Source: Gymnogyps californianus
Taxonomy: Eukaryota; Chordata; Aves; Accipitriformes; Cathartidae
Length of the DNA stretch: 64,000 nt
Direction of reading: 5' to 3'
NCBI RefSeq assembly: GCF_018139145.2
Contig: NC_059473.1
Span: 1,674,001 to 1,738,000 of the forward strand
A program made the position numbers and the translations under genes. The first letter of the stretch is position 1. Every line of letters begins with the position of its first letter. Below, piece after piece: positions 22,894 to 36,389 of this stretch. Under the pieces are notes generated by a model that saw only the letters and a program-made list of their open reading frames with translations, ran no database searches and had not been told where the DNA came from.

Positions 22894-25154
22894 GTAAGGC
22901 AATGTCTGATTTACCAGTTCTACTTTACAGTATCGTATTTCCAGTGCTAAAAATATGGCAGCAGGTCTGTAGAGTATAAACATATCTAACCTGAACTTTG
23001 AGTTCTAGGTTAGATGGTTAAGTATTGCAAGTGGATTTAAAAGGAAAAAATATTTGTTTTATGTTACTGTCATATTAAAATGGATTTTTAAAAGCTTTCT
23101 AATGTGTTGCCTGTTTGTATAGTATCTAAAGATTGTGTTTGGATTACTTGTGATAAAACAGACATGAGCATTATAACATGTTAATCTTAAGAAAGGTTAA
23201 ATCTGAAGCTCTTGATATTGGCTTCTGAAACAATGTGTCCCAGTTTAGTTTTTTAATGGCAATATTTTAAGGAAGCTTTTTGTGTTTCCTTGTAACAGTG
23301 TGCTGCAAACACACAGTCTGTGGCTCATATCCCAGCCAAGCATCTCCACCAGCTCTGAACATGCAGCAGGTAGTTTTGGATTTCACAGAAACTGAAGAAA
23401 CAAGAGGGCACATTTCAAATAAGAACAGTTCTTTGTCTGAAAATAGTGGACCGTGCTTAATATTAGACCTAAAAGTTTTTATGCATGGTTTATATGTATT
23501 GTGAAATAGTGCAAGGTTGAAATGGATAGAGGATTACAATATAGTATGTCTTGAATTTAATTATTCTGTCAAGTGGAAAGTGTATGGGCACACATTATGT
23601 GGTGGGCAGGTGCAAGCTTGCTCTGCCTTGTTTTGAGCTGACCTGGAGCCACGTGAACACACACCACAGTGCCAGTCCTGAGCTAATAAACAGTATTGAG
23701 AAACAGATTGTCAGCTGCATTCCCATGCTTTTGGACAAGTTAGCATGGAGAAGCTGCTCATAATCAACTTGAAAAATACTCTTCATAGTTAGCAACACCT
23801 TTTCATTGCCTAGATTACCCCAAAATTTGTTTCATCTTTTGGAATGTAGTCATATTGACCTGAAGTTTGACTGTTGGCATTAGAATAACTGTCTAAAGAG
23901 GCTGATAATGAAGTGTGCACATCTAGTATCTGTGTACTGTTTTGGGTATTACTGCACATACTCTAAAATGTTTGGTGGCTATTTCCCATCAAAATGTATT
24001 GAAAACTGTCAAATCTTATTGTTAGAGCCATCAGTCTCTTGATGTTCTGGTAATACCAGATAAAAACATGGGTCATGTAGTCTTATACCTCTTTACTAAA
24101 TGTGCAAGAAGCAAAACAGAGGAGGTACTTTTAATGTAAATAAATTTGCTGTTAATGAAATGAAGTACTGTGTATTGGCTAATAGTGTTTTTATTGTCCT
24201 ATGTGGAACAAAAATTTAATGGATTTCTGCAAAACAGGCTTTCTGCTCCCTACCACTTCAGTGTTCAGAGACAAATGATGAAAACCATGCATATATTTCA
24301 TATGTACATGAAAGAGAATGAGAAAGTTAAAAAAAAAAAAACCTCAAAAAACAGGGTACTTGGAAGTTCCTGATTTCATCACAAGAAGTGAATAGCTGGG
24401 AAACCATAATTTGTTGTGGTATTGCAAAAATACTAGAGAAGCAGTATAATTAGATTATGACCTTTGCTGCTATTTGTTTGTAGTAATGCAGCAGCTGGGG
24501 GTAGAATTTAAGGAGTGAAAGTTGGGTGGAAAGGATTTAAAGTGAAACTGGAGAAAAGAAACTATGAAGTTTGTACATGTAGCAAATTTAATGAGTTTAG
24601 ATGCTGTGATTGTTGAAGAAGCAAATGAGCAGTGATAGGAGCTACAGAAAGGAATGGAGTAGGTACGAGGGGGTGGTGTGGGATTAGTAGTCCTTTGTGA
24701 TCAAAACTGTGTTAAAAATTCCTAAAATAAGGGGAGCAAGTCTTCGGCCTCCCTGGGAATGGAAAAAAGCCTCATGCCATCAGAGGGTTTCTGATGTATG
24801 TACATATGATAGAGCAAAGAGGAAGAAGACTTCTTATGAGCAGCGTAATGTCTCTGTGGGAGCCATCATATCTATAGTTTTATTGAAAAGTATTAAAAGC
24901 TATGAAAATGGAAGTGGGAATTAACTCATGCGTTATTATATATATGTAAAATCTCATTCTTGTTCAAAAGTTAGCTGCTGCTGCAACTTCAGAGCTGACA
25001 GGAATATCTTAATGCCTGAGTATGAGCATCATCCATGGATTTTTTTCTTAAGTATAGGTCTTAAAGCTATGAAAATGAAAGTGGAGTTTTAAGTGGTATG
25101 CATGTGGTGTATGTGCTCACACTGATTGTCCTCTTTCATTATTTTTCAAATCAG
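22894..25154 (+). other. ACYP2: ACYP2 intron 2 (2,261 bp)
   Basis: It has GTAAGG at the donor and TTTTTCAAATCAG at the acceptor. It is AT-rich and non-coding. A 25-bp sequence near 24893 is repeated with two or three differences at 25061. Small open frames (60-75 codons) occur but show no known domain. Confidence 0.9.
24893..25086 (+). repeat. Direct repeat pair in ACYP2 intron 2
   Basis: TTAAAAGCTATGAAAATGG plus AAGTGG at 24893-24919 recurs at 25061-25086 as TTAAAGCTATGAAAATGAAA plus GTGG. The distance is about 168 bp. It suggests a small old duplication, and the second copy lies less than 100 bp from the exon 3 acceptor. Confidence 0.6.
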
Positions 25155-25264
25155 TACACAGAAGAGGAAGCTAGGAAATTAGGAGTGGTTGGCTGGGTTA
25201 AAAATACCCGTCAAGGAACTGTAACGGGCCAAGTTCAGGGCCCAGAAGATAAAGTAAATGCAAT
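25155..25264 (+). CDS. ACYP2: Acylphosphatase-2, coding exon 3
   Basis: This 110-nt exon encodes residues 30-65 and two bases of Met66. [18 protein letters not shown] is followed by a [17 protein letters not shown] segment. Asn46 in WVKNT corresponds to the second catalytic residue, Asn41 in mammalian numbering, which orients the attacking water. The acceptor is ATCAG|TACACA and the donor CAAT|GTAAGT, phase 2. The missing C-terminus should begin KSWLSKVGSPSSRI and run about 37 residues. I could not find it downstream in the window, so the terminal exon probably lies past 64000. Confidence 0.97.
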
Positions 25265-28200
25265 GTAAGTATTTTTGTGGTTTTTAGTCTTACTAAAGTC
25301 ATTGACAGAAACGTTTTTAATCCAAAGTGACAAGTAGATTCATATGTCAGTAATGTAATGTACTTTCAATAATCAGTTTTGGTGTTGAGGAGATATATTC
25401 TTTTAAGCTGTAGAAAGGTCTTTGCGCTTTAAAAATAGCATGTGGTGTCAGCCAGTTTTAATTTCTAACATCACACAGTTTGTCAGTGTATTTCCCTAAT
25501 ATATTCTCTTCTTGTGAAATGAAGAAAAAGCCTTTATTCATACATGTGAGCACAGATCTGTTTTTTAATTCTTCAACACATCTCTGTAAAGAAACAAGCT
25601 GAAGAACTTCTTGAAATGCTTGCTCAGCCTGTGCTTAAATCAATTTAAAGGAAACTGAGTTTAAGTGTGATATTTTTTTTTCCTGATTTAAGAAAGAACA
25701 TGAATACACATTTCAGCAAAGGCCTGTAGTCTCTACCATCTGGAAATAAATTTTGAAATATTTTGGTGTCTTTAAAAGAATGGATATGATTTTCTTTATT
25801 AAACTGCCAATTTCTAAATGCTTACAACTATCACTCTGAGGAAATGATGCCTGGAAAAAACACAAAACCCAATTCAGTTGCTTCCAACTATCATTCTTTG
25901 CAAGTGTATATAGGGAGCTTGTTGGGAGTTTTTTAAAAATCCTTTAGTGGTTTGTTCTCTCAACAAAGAATGAGCAATAGTAAAACTTTCCTTTGTAAGC
26001 TTTATGGATGGGCAATTATTAGGGCAAATTCTGCCAGCACTTTCCGATACAGGAATTGCTTCAAAACTGAACTTAAAGTGAAGTTGGCTTTTTGCAGAGA
26101 AAATAGTGTTATGCTTTCTGGTAGAGATTTATATATGATTATCTAATGTGACAGAAGTATTTGTAGTAATTTTCTTTTGGTCTTGAGCTTAACATTAAGT
26201 TGCTTATCTTGGGCTGCAAAACATTTATGAAGCCAGAGAAACATCAGCTTTTTGTTTCCTAGATCAAGTTTATACTTATGTTCTGGAAGACCTTTGTTAA
26301 TAGCCTGATCTAAATATTTTGTAAATTTAGTATCTTGGTGCCATCTCTCTAGTTAATTTAGAACACTGAAAATGAACATGTGAGAAATCAGGATTTGGTG
26401 CTATTGGTTGGGGTACTTTTTCATTTAAAAATTTCTAGTCAGTTGATTTATTCTCATTAAGGAGGCTTAAGTGAAAGCACAGCTTAGCTCTTGATATTTT
26501 TTGTATTTGTACGATCTAGGATTGCTGCAGAATGCAGTGTTTTCATCCGTCCTTTTCCCTTTCCTGTTATCTGTGTTGATGGGATTTAAAGGAAACTGCA
26601 CTTACCCCAATCCCAGAAAGTTTGTGTGTAATAGGGGATCTTGCAGTAGAGCTGCAAAATTAGACTAACAAGACTAGGCTTGTTCTCAAAGATGTGTTGG
26701 CATACAGACTATTCCAAAAGGAAATAAAAGTTTTTATTTTTTGTTGTTACAAAATTAAGTAGGGTCAGCAAGCTGGATTGTGACAAAAAAAAGGTTGTAC
26801 ATTGTGTTTGATATTCAGAGCAAATAAAAAGTTGTTTGGAGTTGCTGCTGCTTCATTTCATTCTGGAAATCAATGTTGTCCTCTGATGTGGGAATAATGT
26901 TGCAATACTGAAGTTAAAGTATGATTTTGAAGTATGCATTGAGATACAGATTATTAAATTGGAGATCCTAGAGTAGAATGCTGAAGGAGAAACAGTTCAC
27001 TTTCCCTTGCTCCTTGTGCATGCTCTGATATAGCAAAAAGGTAGTGAGTTTATTTTTGGCATTAAATTAGTGAACTTGCATGTGAAAAGGGAGCTATTGT
27101 ATATGAACAGCTACTTTGAAAGGCCCTTATGTCTCTGCTAGTACATGTTAATAGGAAGTCAAAATAGGTTTGAGTTTTTGAAGTTTTTTCCAGAGCTTAC
27201 AGCATTTTTTTGTAATGCTCAGTCATGCTTCCTAGGAATTCGTAATACTCTGTTCTAGATTCAAGGGTTATTTAAAATGTTATGTTAAATAAAAACAAAA
27301 TGAGGCTTGCTTCTGCTGTGGCAAATTAATATAAACCAGTAATCCTAAACATACATTTGTATTCACACTGTGATAAATAATCAGGAGGAAGTTCTGGCAC
27401 CAACTTCCTATGCAAGCTCTGGTTTGTGTTTGCTAGATATTCAGAACTTAGAGACTGTATGTGTATGACACTTCTTAAAAATTGGGAGATCTTGTATATT
27501 CAAAGAAAGGGAACACCTTTCAGAGAAATACAGTATATGAATCAATATTATAAGATATTTCAAAAAGGTTCCCGGTGAGTGCTATTTCAAATATTGGAAC
27601 AATGTGTTACCTTGTAGAAATCTTTCAAGAATAGTTTGTGCAGTGTCTTTTGGACAGGTATTTTCACACTTGCATAAGTTTCCAAATTAAACTTTAGGCA
27701 CAAAATAGCCTGACTTTCAGAGGTGCAGCGCTTTGACTTTTAAAAATCATATATTAATGGTAATAAAGTGATTTGTCAGTTGTTTTACTGGTTCTGGCTT
27801 GTTAATATTAGTATTTTTTAGGGGGAGGTGGAGGGGGTGTTTTGGTCTATCATAATGTTTATCTTTTCATGATACTAAATAGAATCAAGAACAGACTAAA
27901 AAGAGACTAGGCATGCCATTAGAAAGTACAGTTCTAGAACAGGTAAATAGAAAAAGCAATATGGGAGGGAGGAAAAGAGGGATAAGGGTTTGAGAGGAGG
28001 ATAAAGATAGGGAAAGTGTAAAAAATGTGGGAAAAGCACCATGAGGCAGTTGAATGTTACCAGAAGCATGGAGTGAATAACAAAGGATGCCTTTGTTCTG
28101 GAGCAGTAATGCGGCAGACCTCTAACCCAACGGTTTTCCAGCAGCAGTCCTTTGCTCCTGATTTTCTGAACCTTTTTATTCTGTCTTGTATCACTACTTG

Positions 28201-31200
28201 TATTGAGGCACAGCTACGAAGCACCCAGTACAGGCTCAAGAAACAATGCCTTTATAGGATTTTTATGCAGACTGCAAGGTAAAATATAATCTGGGAGGAA
28301 TTATGAGGATGGTCCTGGTGATCTATTTTAAGCGTTACTGCAATGCATGCGTGGAGTTTAGATGGAGAGTGACCAGAACCAGTATAAAGTGGAGAGAAAA
28401 AAAGATTTAAAGCAGGAGAGTTGGAGGTATGACCATCCACCTGTACCTAAAGCTCTCTAGTGAAGTGAGAGCATGTTAGAGAAGATCTATTCTGAAAATC
28501 AGTTGGCCAGGTAACTGATGATATTTGGAGAGCCTTGGGTAGTCAAATACAACTTTACTGTGTTAGAACTGAGGGATTAAGTGCAGGAAGGCAGCCAGAG
28601 GCTATGTATCTACTGCTGCAGATGCAGCACAGAAGAGTATTTGCTAATGTAGGCAGTGGGCTGCGGGTTTGGTTCCTTCCAGTCCTGCCAGGGAAAAGAA
28701 CTGGCCTCTTACCTGAGCCTGGTGTAGTTTCTTAAGCCGTGTGCTGAAGCCTGGATTTTGTCCTAAAACATGGTAGTACTTGTTTCCTGGCAGACATAAA
28801 CCATGATTATGATGAATTACTTTGAAAAATGACATGCAAAATAGAGTTTGCTCTGGAGCATGTAACAACTTAGCAGGGGCATTCTGACTCTTGCAGAAAT
28901 AAGTGGAAAATGATAGGTAAGAATGAAGCATTGGGGCCTGAAAAGTGTTGAATGTGCAAGAAGTTTCATTCCTTATTGGACCATTCACTTTGTGTTGAAC
29001 ATGGGTATAAATTTGTGTTGAAGTGGTGCTGGAAGGCTGACTTGTGATTTACATTCTGTGGTGGTGAAATCTTGATCACACTGAAAACTGGCAAAATTTA
29101 CTGACTTCCCTGAGGCTAGGATTTCAGCATGAATTTCACTGAAATGCAAGAAGCTTAAGGTATGAATGAGCAGGTTTTGATTTTTAGATATTTTTATTTC
29201 AAGATTTGTCTTCAGTTTTTAATGAAAAACTCTTAGATTCTGAAAGATTGAGTGACTTATGTAAAAATGTATTTTGAAGCCAATTTTTCATTTTAATTGG
29301 AAGATCTTTCAGACCATTTTAGAGGGTATTTTTAAGAAGATTTGAGAACCTTTTACCTGTAAGCTTGCTTTAAATATCCCTTGCTTTTTAACCTCTGGAT
29401 GGAGCTGTTTGTTCTGTAGATACTTTCAACTATACATGCTTCATTTGAAGTGAATCTATTTTTAGACTGTTATGGTAGAATCCATCTTTTTCTTCACTAC
29501 CTTTTTCCCTACTGTGTTTTATAGTCCTGTCCTGTTTGCTGCTACTGCTCCACATAGATAACCCCCATTATCCTTAGATATTAAAAGCTCATTTTCAGTC
29601 TCTTACGAGTCTGTAAGCCAAAGAATACTGAAGTCACAAGAAAAGCAGAGTTGCAGCATTTCTGAAATATAATGACATAAGGTTTCATGGTAAACTGAAG
29701 GCTTTTTTGCCAGCCCAGATATCATTAAATGGGGTAGAGGAGGTAGTCCTTTGGTTTCTTTTTTCAGGAAGACTTATAGTACAGGGTTTTTCATTATAGT
29801 ATCTTGTGATGTTTTTTCCATTTTATTCATTTAGTAAGGTTAGAGCCTTCATAGTTGTTGTGGTTGTTGCCATAGCAACTTGCATTGACAGGCTGGAAAT
29901 CACTTTCCTATGAGTATTTTTTGAACTTTGAATGTTGACACATTACTTAGTTATCCATTAAAAAGGAAGATAAGACTTTTAGATTGCCAAGTTCAGAATT
30001 TATTCCAAAAATCAAAGATTTCAAAGTAGGCTGACACTTTAAAATGTAAAATCTTAGGACATTTTTTTAGACACAAGTAGTATATAACAGCATAGTAAGT
30101 ATTCTTCCTGTCTTTCTAGAAAGGCATGATATTAAATATAGATTGCTTGTCTTGGAAATTGTTTTTAATTAGTAAATTAATGCTAACTTAATGTGAATGT
30201 TTTAATTTTTAATATCAGTGTCAGTTAAGAAGAATTAATATTAAATATATAAATGACACAAGATGTGAAAATGACTTCAGTGTGTATCTGCATAGAAAAA
30301 TCTAGATTCCTACCATGTAAAAGGGGAGAAGGGAACTCTGTGTTAGTTAATATCGCAACTGTTATTCTGTCTCTGTTTCATTAGTCAGGTGTATCCAAGA
30401 TTCCTGTCTGTACCAACTGGCATTGAATAAATACCTTTTTCTTCAATATGACTTTGTAATTGTTTGCAGAAAATAGTCCTGATGGCATGAAATGGAACTA
30501 AATGCTAGTAAAAAAACCTCCTCCATATTTAGACTATGACTGGGTTCCTTGAGCAGAATTCTGGATCTTAATACCCAATTTATGTTGAGATATAAAATGA
30601 ACAGATTTTAGTCTGTTTTGAGGTTTTTGTCTGTTTTAAAAGGATATTTTTAAAAACTTTCAGCTCAATCTAAATGTTTAGAAGAAACTGTAATGCTTCT
30701 GTGCATGTGAACCTAGGGATAATGGTAGAAATGAATCTGCAGGGAACACTTATATGGACAAGGAAGTGGCTTAGGGTTTTAGATACATTTGAGACACTGT
30801 GATATACCCAGAAGCCTGCTATTAAAAAGAAGACTTTTTAATGAGTCAATTAAATTAAGTCAATTTGGGTTTGGCAACAGCTGATCTGTAAAACAATGTC
30901 ATTGCAGACTGGGCATCGGTAGATTCAAGAAGTGGTGACTAACATCAGACTAGCAGAAAAGGTACAAAACTTCCAGAGATACTTTTATGTCTAGGGGGCA
31001 GAGAGGCAGCATAATACAGTAACTGAAGGTGTGCTGAATAGAAAAAAAATCATTATGGGAGATTGGTCCTAGAGATAGAAGGAAAATTATGAAATCTGTT
31101 AGTGTGGGAGAGGAGAATGTCAGAGGGGTGAGCTACTTGCGGTGGAAGTGAAATACCAAGGGGGGGTTGAAACCAAGTTTGTGGTCAAATGTGGTAGAGA

Positions 31201-32595
31201 GGATTTAGCAAGAAAGAGATCATTAGACCATCTTAATACAAGTACTTCTAAAACAAATTCAGTAGGCTGTGAGAAACTCTTACCATTATTCAAAGATGGA
31301 TGCAGTTCTCAAAATAGGCTCCATATTCATAGGTATACGTTTTCAGGGTTGTATTTATTAAAAGGTTGTAAAAATTTATTACTGGAATGATCTAATTACT
31401 AGCCATGTTTAATGAACACACTGGCTGAAATTCCATTGTATCTTTGATCTGATCAAGGCATGTGTAGGCCAAGGTGAACATTAGCATCCCAAATGTCTAG
31501 AAAAGCATATAGGCACAAAATTGCAACTGCTAGATTTGAAGTTGATCATGCAAAAAACACTGGTCGTTACATGCTTCAGTGTTACAGAAAACATTTATAA
31601 AATTGTGAGGACTAATACTTATTGCCATGCTGGTTTTCTATAATTTTCTATAAAAATACATCTGCTGTGATGCAGAGCACCTAATGTTTACCTTGTGTTT
31701 TGTCAATGAGGCAGCTATGTGCCATAATAGTATGGCTGAAATATTTCCTGGATGTGCTGTTCTTGGGAAGCTGACAGGGATATATTTTAAAGGAAAGGGG
31801 AGAAGGAGATTAAAATCCCATTCTTTAAGCTTTCTTTTTTACTTTGCTAAAATGTGAAATAGTGAAAAAGGGTTAGGATGTGTTCTCATTTATGATAGTA
31901 ATGAAGTACAGTTTTTACATTAATCACTGCTGAAGGTGATTTACAGTATTTCAGTGACTCAATAGCAGTCAGGTGACAGGAAATATGATGGGGTTTTTAT
32001 AGTTCAGTGTGGGTCCAAGTATAACAAGCTCAGCTTTTTTGGTTTGGTTTTATTTTTATTTGTTTAAAGGTAAAGCTAACCTATACTGGAAAATTAAATT
32101 GTTAAACTATAATCTTTGTGGCTAGTATAATGGTAAATGTGACCATCTCTCTTCATACTGAATGTTTGAGATATTAATTTCTTATCTATGATTATTAGTT
32201 TATTGCTTAAATTGACAGGCTAAATTGTGAGCTACTTAAGTTATATGGGCTCAGAGCTTGGTCCTGTAAATTAAATTTACTAAATGTTACTGATGATGAC
32301 CTGGGAAAGAATGGAATTAAACCTTGTTCTCTGGGGTTTTAGCAGTTCAAAACTAGATAAATGAAGAACCCATTACAGTTTATTGTAGCAACTGAACTCT
32401 GCTTATAAGACAAGGAATGGGTCAGGTAAGTCAGAAGATACTGGTTTTTGTTACTGGCTTCTGAGAATAAAACTAATGAGGTATTAATGATACTTAGCTG
32501 AAGGAAAGAGCTGCATGCTTCCAACACAAAACTGGAGGCCTAGTGGCTTACCTTTGTTCTGCCCTTGCCATTTTATATCTTACAGCAGTGCTGAC

Positions 32596-32637
32596 TGCCC
32601 CTAAGTGAAGTCCCCTCTTGTTAGTCACTTAGGGGCA
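32596..32637. repeat. Perfect 13-bp inverted repeat
   Basis: TGCCCCTAAGTGA (32596-32608) and its exact reverse complement TCACTTAGGGGCA (32625-32637) are separated by 16 bases. It lies about 65 bp before a MIR-like fragment. It could be a hairpin or the remnant of a small inverted-repeat element. Confidence 0.8.
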
Positions 32638-32702
32638 TAGCAAAAGGCAATTGTCTCCCTGTGGACCAGGAGTGGTTGAAGGAAAAGAGGTGTAGCTCTC
32701 CA

Positions 32703-32787
32703 CTGAAGGTCACACAGCCCACCAGTGACAGAGCCAGGAATAGAAGTGGACTCCTGGCACAGGTCCTGTCCTTTAGACTGTGCTGGA
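32703..32787 (+). mobile_element. MIR-type SINE fragment
   Basis: ACTGAAGGTCACACAGCCCA followed by AGTGACAGAGCCAGGAATAG matches the MIR core region closely. It continues to a GGTCCTGTCC...TGCTGG phrase like the MIR 3' part. It is an ancient tRNA-derived SINE, non-autonomous and long inactive. Confidence 0.75.
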
Positions 32788-33821
32788 TTGTCACTGTTTG
32801 TTACTGTGCAATGCCATAAACCACTAAAGCTTTTAACCATGGTTATGTCTTTCTGGATATGGAACAGTGCAAAAAGAATGTTTTCCACACCCCCATTTCT
32901 TCTGCTGGGGTATAAAGATAGCTGTCTTATATGACCTTGTGGATTTTTTTAATCTAGTAATTTTTACAGTTGCTGTGAATTTGCAGTAGCTCAGTGGAAC
33001 TGGAATTCTTTATAAAGTATATGCTTCCATTTCTGATTGCTGAAGTATTCATAGCAATTTGCTAAAAAATACAGTTTGTGCTAATTTAACAAATTATCTA
33101 AATGTAGGCTTATAATACAAATAGATAGGATTTACTAAATACTGTCTTATTAGAGCTTAATCTTCATGTTTTCTTCACCTTTTGAGTATCGCATTTTTTG
33201 AAGGAGTGCAGGCTAAGCAGTTCAGTCAGTTTTGAGCATAAAACAAAGGTTCTTGTTGAAGATCACGTGCTGTCATTGACACTTAAGGTTCCTAAGTTAG
33301 GGCAGTGTTTAATTCTCACAGCTATTATTCTAAAATATGTCATAGTTTAGTCTCATCCCATAAACACAAGTCTATTGAGGTATTTTCATTTGTTGGAGGG
33401 AAGGGGCCACCTCTCAACAGCTTATGGTATTTGATGCTTGAGTTGATTCAGCGAAGAATGTTTCTTCCTTCCAGCTCCCTCTGAAGCTGCCAGAAATGTC
33501 CATTTGCTTTACGGGGAGCCATATGACTCCTTTTGTTTATTAAAACTTTAAAGTATTCCACACTTTGCATGTTTGTAAGTCTCTAAACAGAGAAAAAAAA
33601 AATGTTGCTGCAGGCCTCTCAATGTACCTGGTCTCCTGTTCTTATTACTAGTGGGCATACTAATATTTGTTTAAAAGTTAGATAGAGAGAAGACACAAAG
33701 CTGCTTTCCTTTTATGTTTATAGAGCATCTACCAGATGTTATTCCTGCACTTAAACAAGACTGAATTTCTGGAATTGTGCCTCTGGAATGAGAAGCATTA
33801 GTCTATACAGTGTCTTGGAAA

Positions 33822-33960
33822 AATCAGTATGTGATCTTGGGCAAGGTACTTAACTTTTTTTTACTGTGTCTCTCTGGTGGCTTGCCTCTTTGGAAATGAT
33901 GGTTCCACAGGGATGTTGCATTAATGCTTCAAAGTCCTTTAGCAGTGTTAATACATGAAG
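33822..33960 (+). mobile_element. MIR-like SINE fragment
   Basis: TGTGATCTTGGGCAAGGTAC then TTAACT matches the MIR phrase around 'TTGGGCAAGTCACTTAAC'. A later CCACAGGGATGTTGCATTAA and TTAATACATGAAG match the downstream MIR body. Divergence is considerable and boundaries are approximate. Confidence 0.6.
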
Positions 33961-35179
33961 TCCTAACTTGCTGCAGAATTCCAGACTTTCATTTGCTTAG
34001 CTGACGACTACCTGTGGTAACTTTCAATTTTCGAAGCTCTGGTGCACAGTTGAAAGCAGGTAGGGCTGCAAGGTTGATTTGGATTGTACTATAAACGCAG
34101 GCAAGTGGAACTGTTGTCTGAATATTCAGTTCAGGGATTTTCTTCTATAATTAGTGTGATATGCCTTTCTTACATCCACACTGAAAAATCAAGAAACTTA
34201 CTTGGACTAAGTTGATCTTCTGAATTAAACTGCAGTAACTATTCTAGAGCAACTCTATGCAGGATTGGGTGAGCTTTCTGGGAGACTGTTTTCAAAATGC
34301 AAATGCCAGTAAGATGTGTGATTTCTACTGAAAGCCTTTTGTTCGTTTGAGCATTTCAAGCATTTGTGCATTCTTTAGAGTTGATATTAGTGGGACCATG
34401 TGTTGGTCTGATGTGTTTGATATTTTCAAAGCGAAGATGTTTTCTTATCACTGATACAGTAGAACGTGGAACAGTTCAATGCCGTTATTCTGGCTTTTTG
34501 TGCTGGAGAAAGATTGTTCTAGACCTGTTTAGTGCTCCAACACAACTTTTACAGAAATACTGAGTAAAAGGTCAGTTTAAACTGTATTTTTAAGGAGGCT
34601 TTTGTACTCTAGCTTATCAAGGGGAATAACTGTGTGCACAGTTAAATAGAGCTTTGGCAACAAATAGGTAATTATCAATAAAAGCATGTACTTGAAAAGT
34701 GTAGGTTTCTTTGAAACCTACTATAGATGCTATATTTGACAAAGCTGCCTGGGTTTTTGCAGTATGAAATAAAACAAGTACTTGAGTGATGTAAGGTTCT
34801 AAATGTTTGTCCTATCGAATATGGCTTGCTCTGTCAAGATTGCTGAGATAATGTCTGTGTTGCCTTCTGAAGGCACAGTCTTCCTTTGCCCCTGTTGAAA
34901 AAAAAAGCTGTGGGATTCGGTTTTCACAGCAGTGAACCTAAGCTGCTTTACTTTGCTTCGCAGCAGGGTTTTCTAGCTTGAGCGTAGTGCTTCACCAATG
35001 ATACTCTGTAGCTTCCAGTCATCTTAGCACATGGTAGAGCTTGTTCATGTTTGCCTATATCCAATTGCATAAACATAATGGGAGGGAACTTGAGAAACTT
35101 GTTGTAACTTCCTATGTAGAAAAGACTCGGATGCTGCTGAGACTGAATTTATTCATGTGCATGGATTACACATGTGCAA

Positions 35180-35211
35180 CTGTATATAAACTCACTAGAG
35201 TTTATATACAG
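35180..35211. repeat. Perfect 14-bp hairpin with 4-nt loop
   Basis: CTGTATATAAACTC (35180-35193), loop ACTA, then GAGTTTATATACAG (35198-35211). The arms are perfectly complementary. It is short for a microRNA precursor. It may be a cruciform-prone palindrome or the centre of a degraded inverted-repeat element. Confidence 0.85.
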
Positions 35212-36374
35212 GCAACTTGGCCACAGATTGCATGTGATGTTTCAAACAAGTTCTGAAAATAAAAAATGACTAAGTGGTTCTTAAAGAACAACTTCAGAAA
35301 TGTAACTTTTTGTTTTGCTTTTTTATTCAATCACATTTTCTTTGACCTCAAATTCTGAAGTGTTTTTTCTACTGAAATAAATGGAGGCATTTTAAAATGT
35401 TTTTTTAAACTGTGTTGCTTAAGGCTAATGTTTCAGCAGATTAGGCACAGAGATTATATAGGATGGTTGACTTTTTTCAGTGTTGTCCATGAAGCTGTGC
35501 CAAAAGTATGATATGAACTCTGGTATGAAAATTTTTGGTTTGGTTTCATGTAAATTCTCATGTTTCTCCCTAGGTAGGTACTAATTGACATTGGCATGAA
35601 CCAAGAAATAGCCAGGGATACCTACACTGTAGCTGAATATCATAGTGGATATTTGTCTTCTGAAAAGTGCAAGGCATAAGAATTAACAAATCTTCTGTAT
35701 GCTGAAAGGGTAACTAACACTGTTTATACAAACTTATAATTTGATAGGGGTGTCCACTTGATGTTCTAACCTACAGAAGCTTACTGAGAAGGAAAAGAAT
35801 TCAGCTAACTAGTCTAAAAATGGAGATTAAATGTGCAGAGCAATGTTAAAAGATCGTTTCTGAGTTTGTAAAGCCAAGCATTCAAAAGTTGGGATAGACT
35901 AGAAATGAGTTGTACTACAGTGCACTATGTCTGTTTTGTTCTCTGATCTTCCCACTTGATGGCTGAAGGGGTTTGTTTTCCTTTCGTGTGTGCTGATTAT
36001 ATTTGAAGATTAATAGTCGAGTAAGTAAGGAACAAGCCTGTTGTGACCGCTTTTCTATCTTAAGAGGGATGAAGGGTGTTATTCTGGGTCTAGAGATTTG
36101 TGTTTATAAGGGACAGGAGAAAGCAACATTAAACTAATATTAAGGTTGCATAATGCAAGGATGAAAAGACCTCTACAAGAATGTTGCTGCTCTCCCCAGA
36201 ACAAGTGTTGTGAACTAGGCAAACAGATTCAGGATTAAGCTAGTAGTAGCCCTTGCTTCTGGTGAGAAATCAGGAGGGAATGTTTTTCAGATGTATTAAT
36301 CATGTGCATAGTACCAGATGCAAGAGCTCTTCCATAGGAATGCAAAGATTTTGTAGTCTAAATGGACAGCATAC

Positions 36375-36389
36375 GGGGGGGGGGGGGGG
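36375..36389 (+). repeat. 15-G homopolymer with flanking G runs
   Basis: Fifteen consecutive G residues are followed by CAGGGGGCAGG. The motif can form a quadruplex and is likely to be length-variable. It is isolated in presumed intron sequence. Confidence 0.85.
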
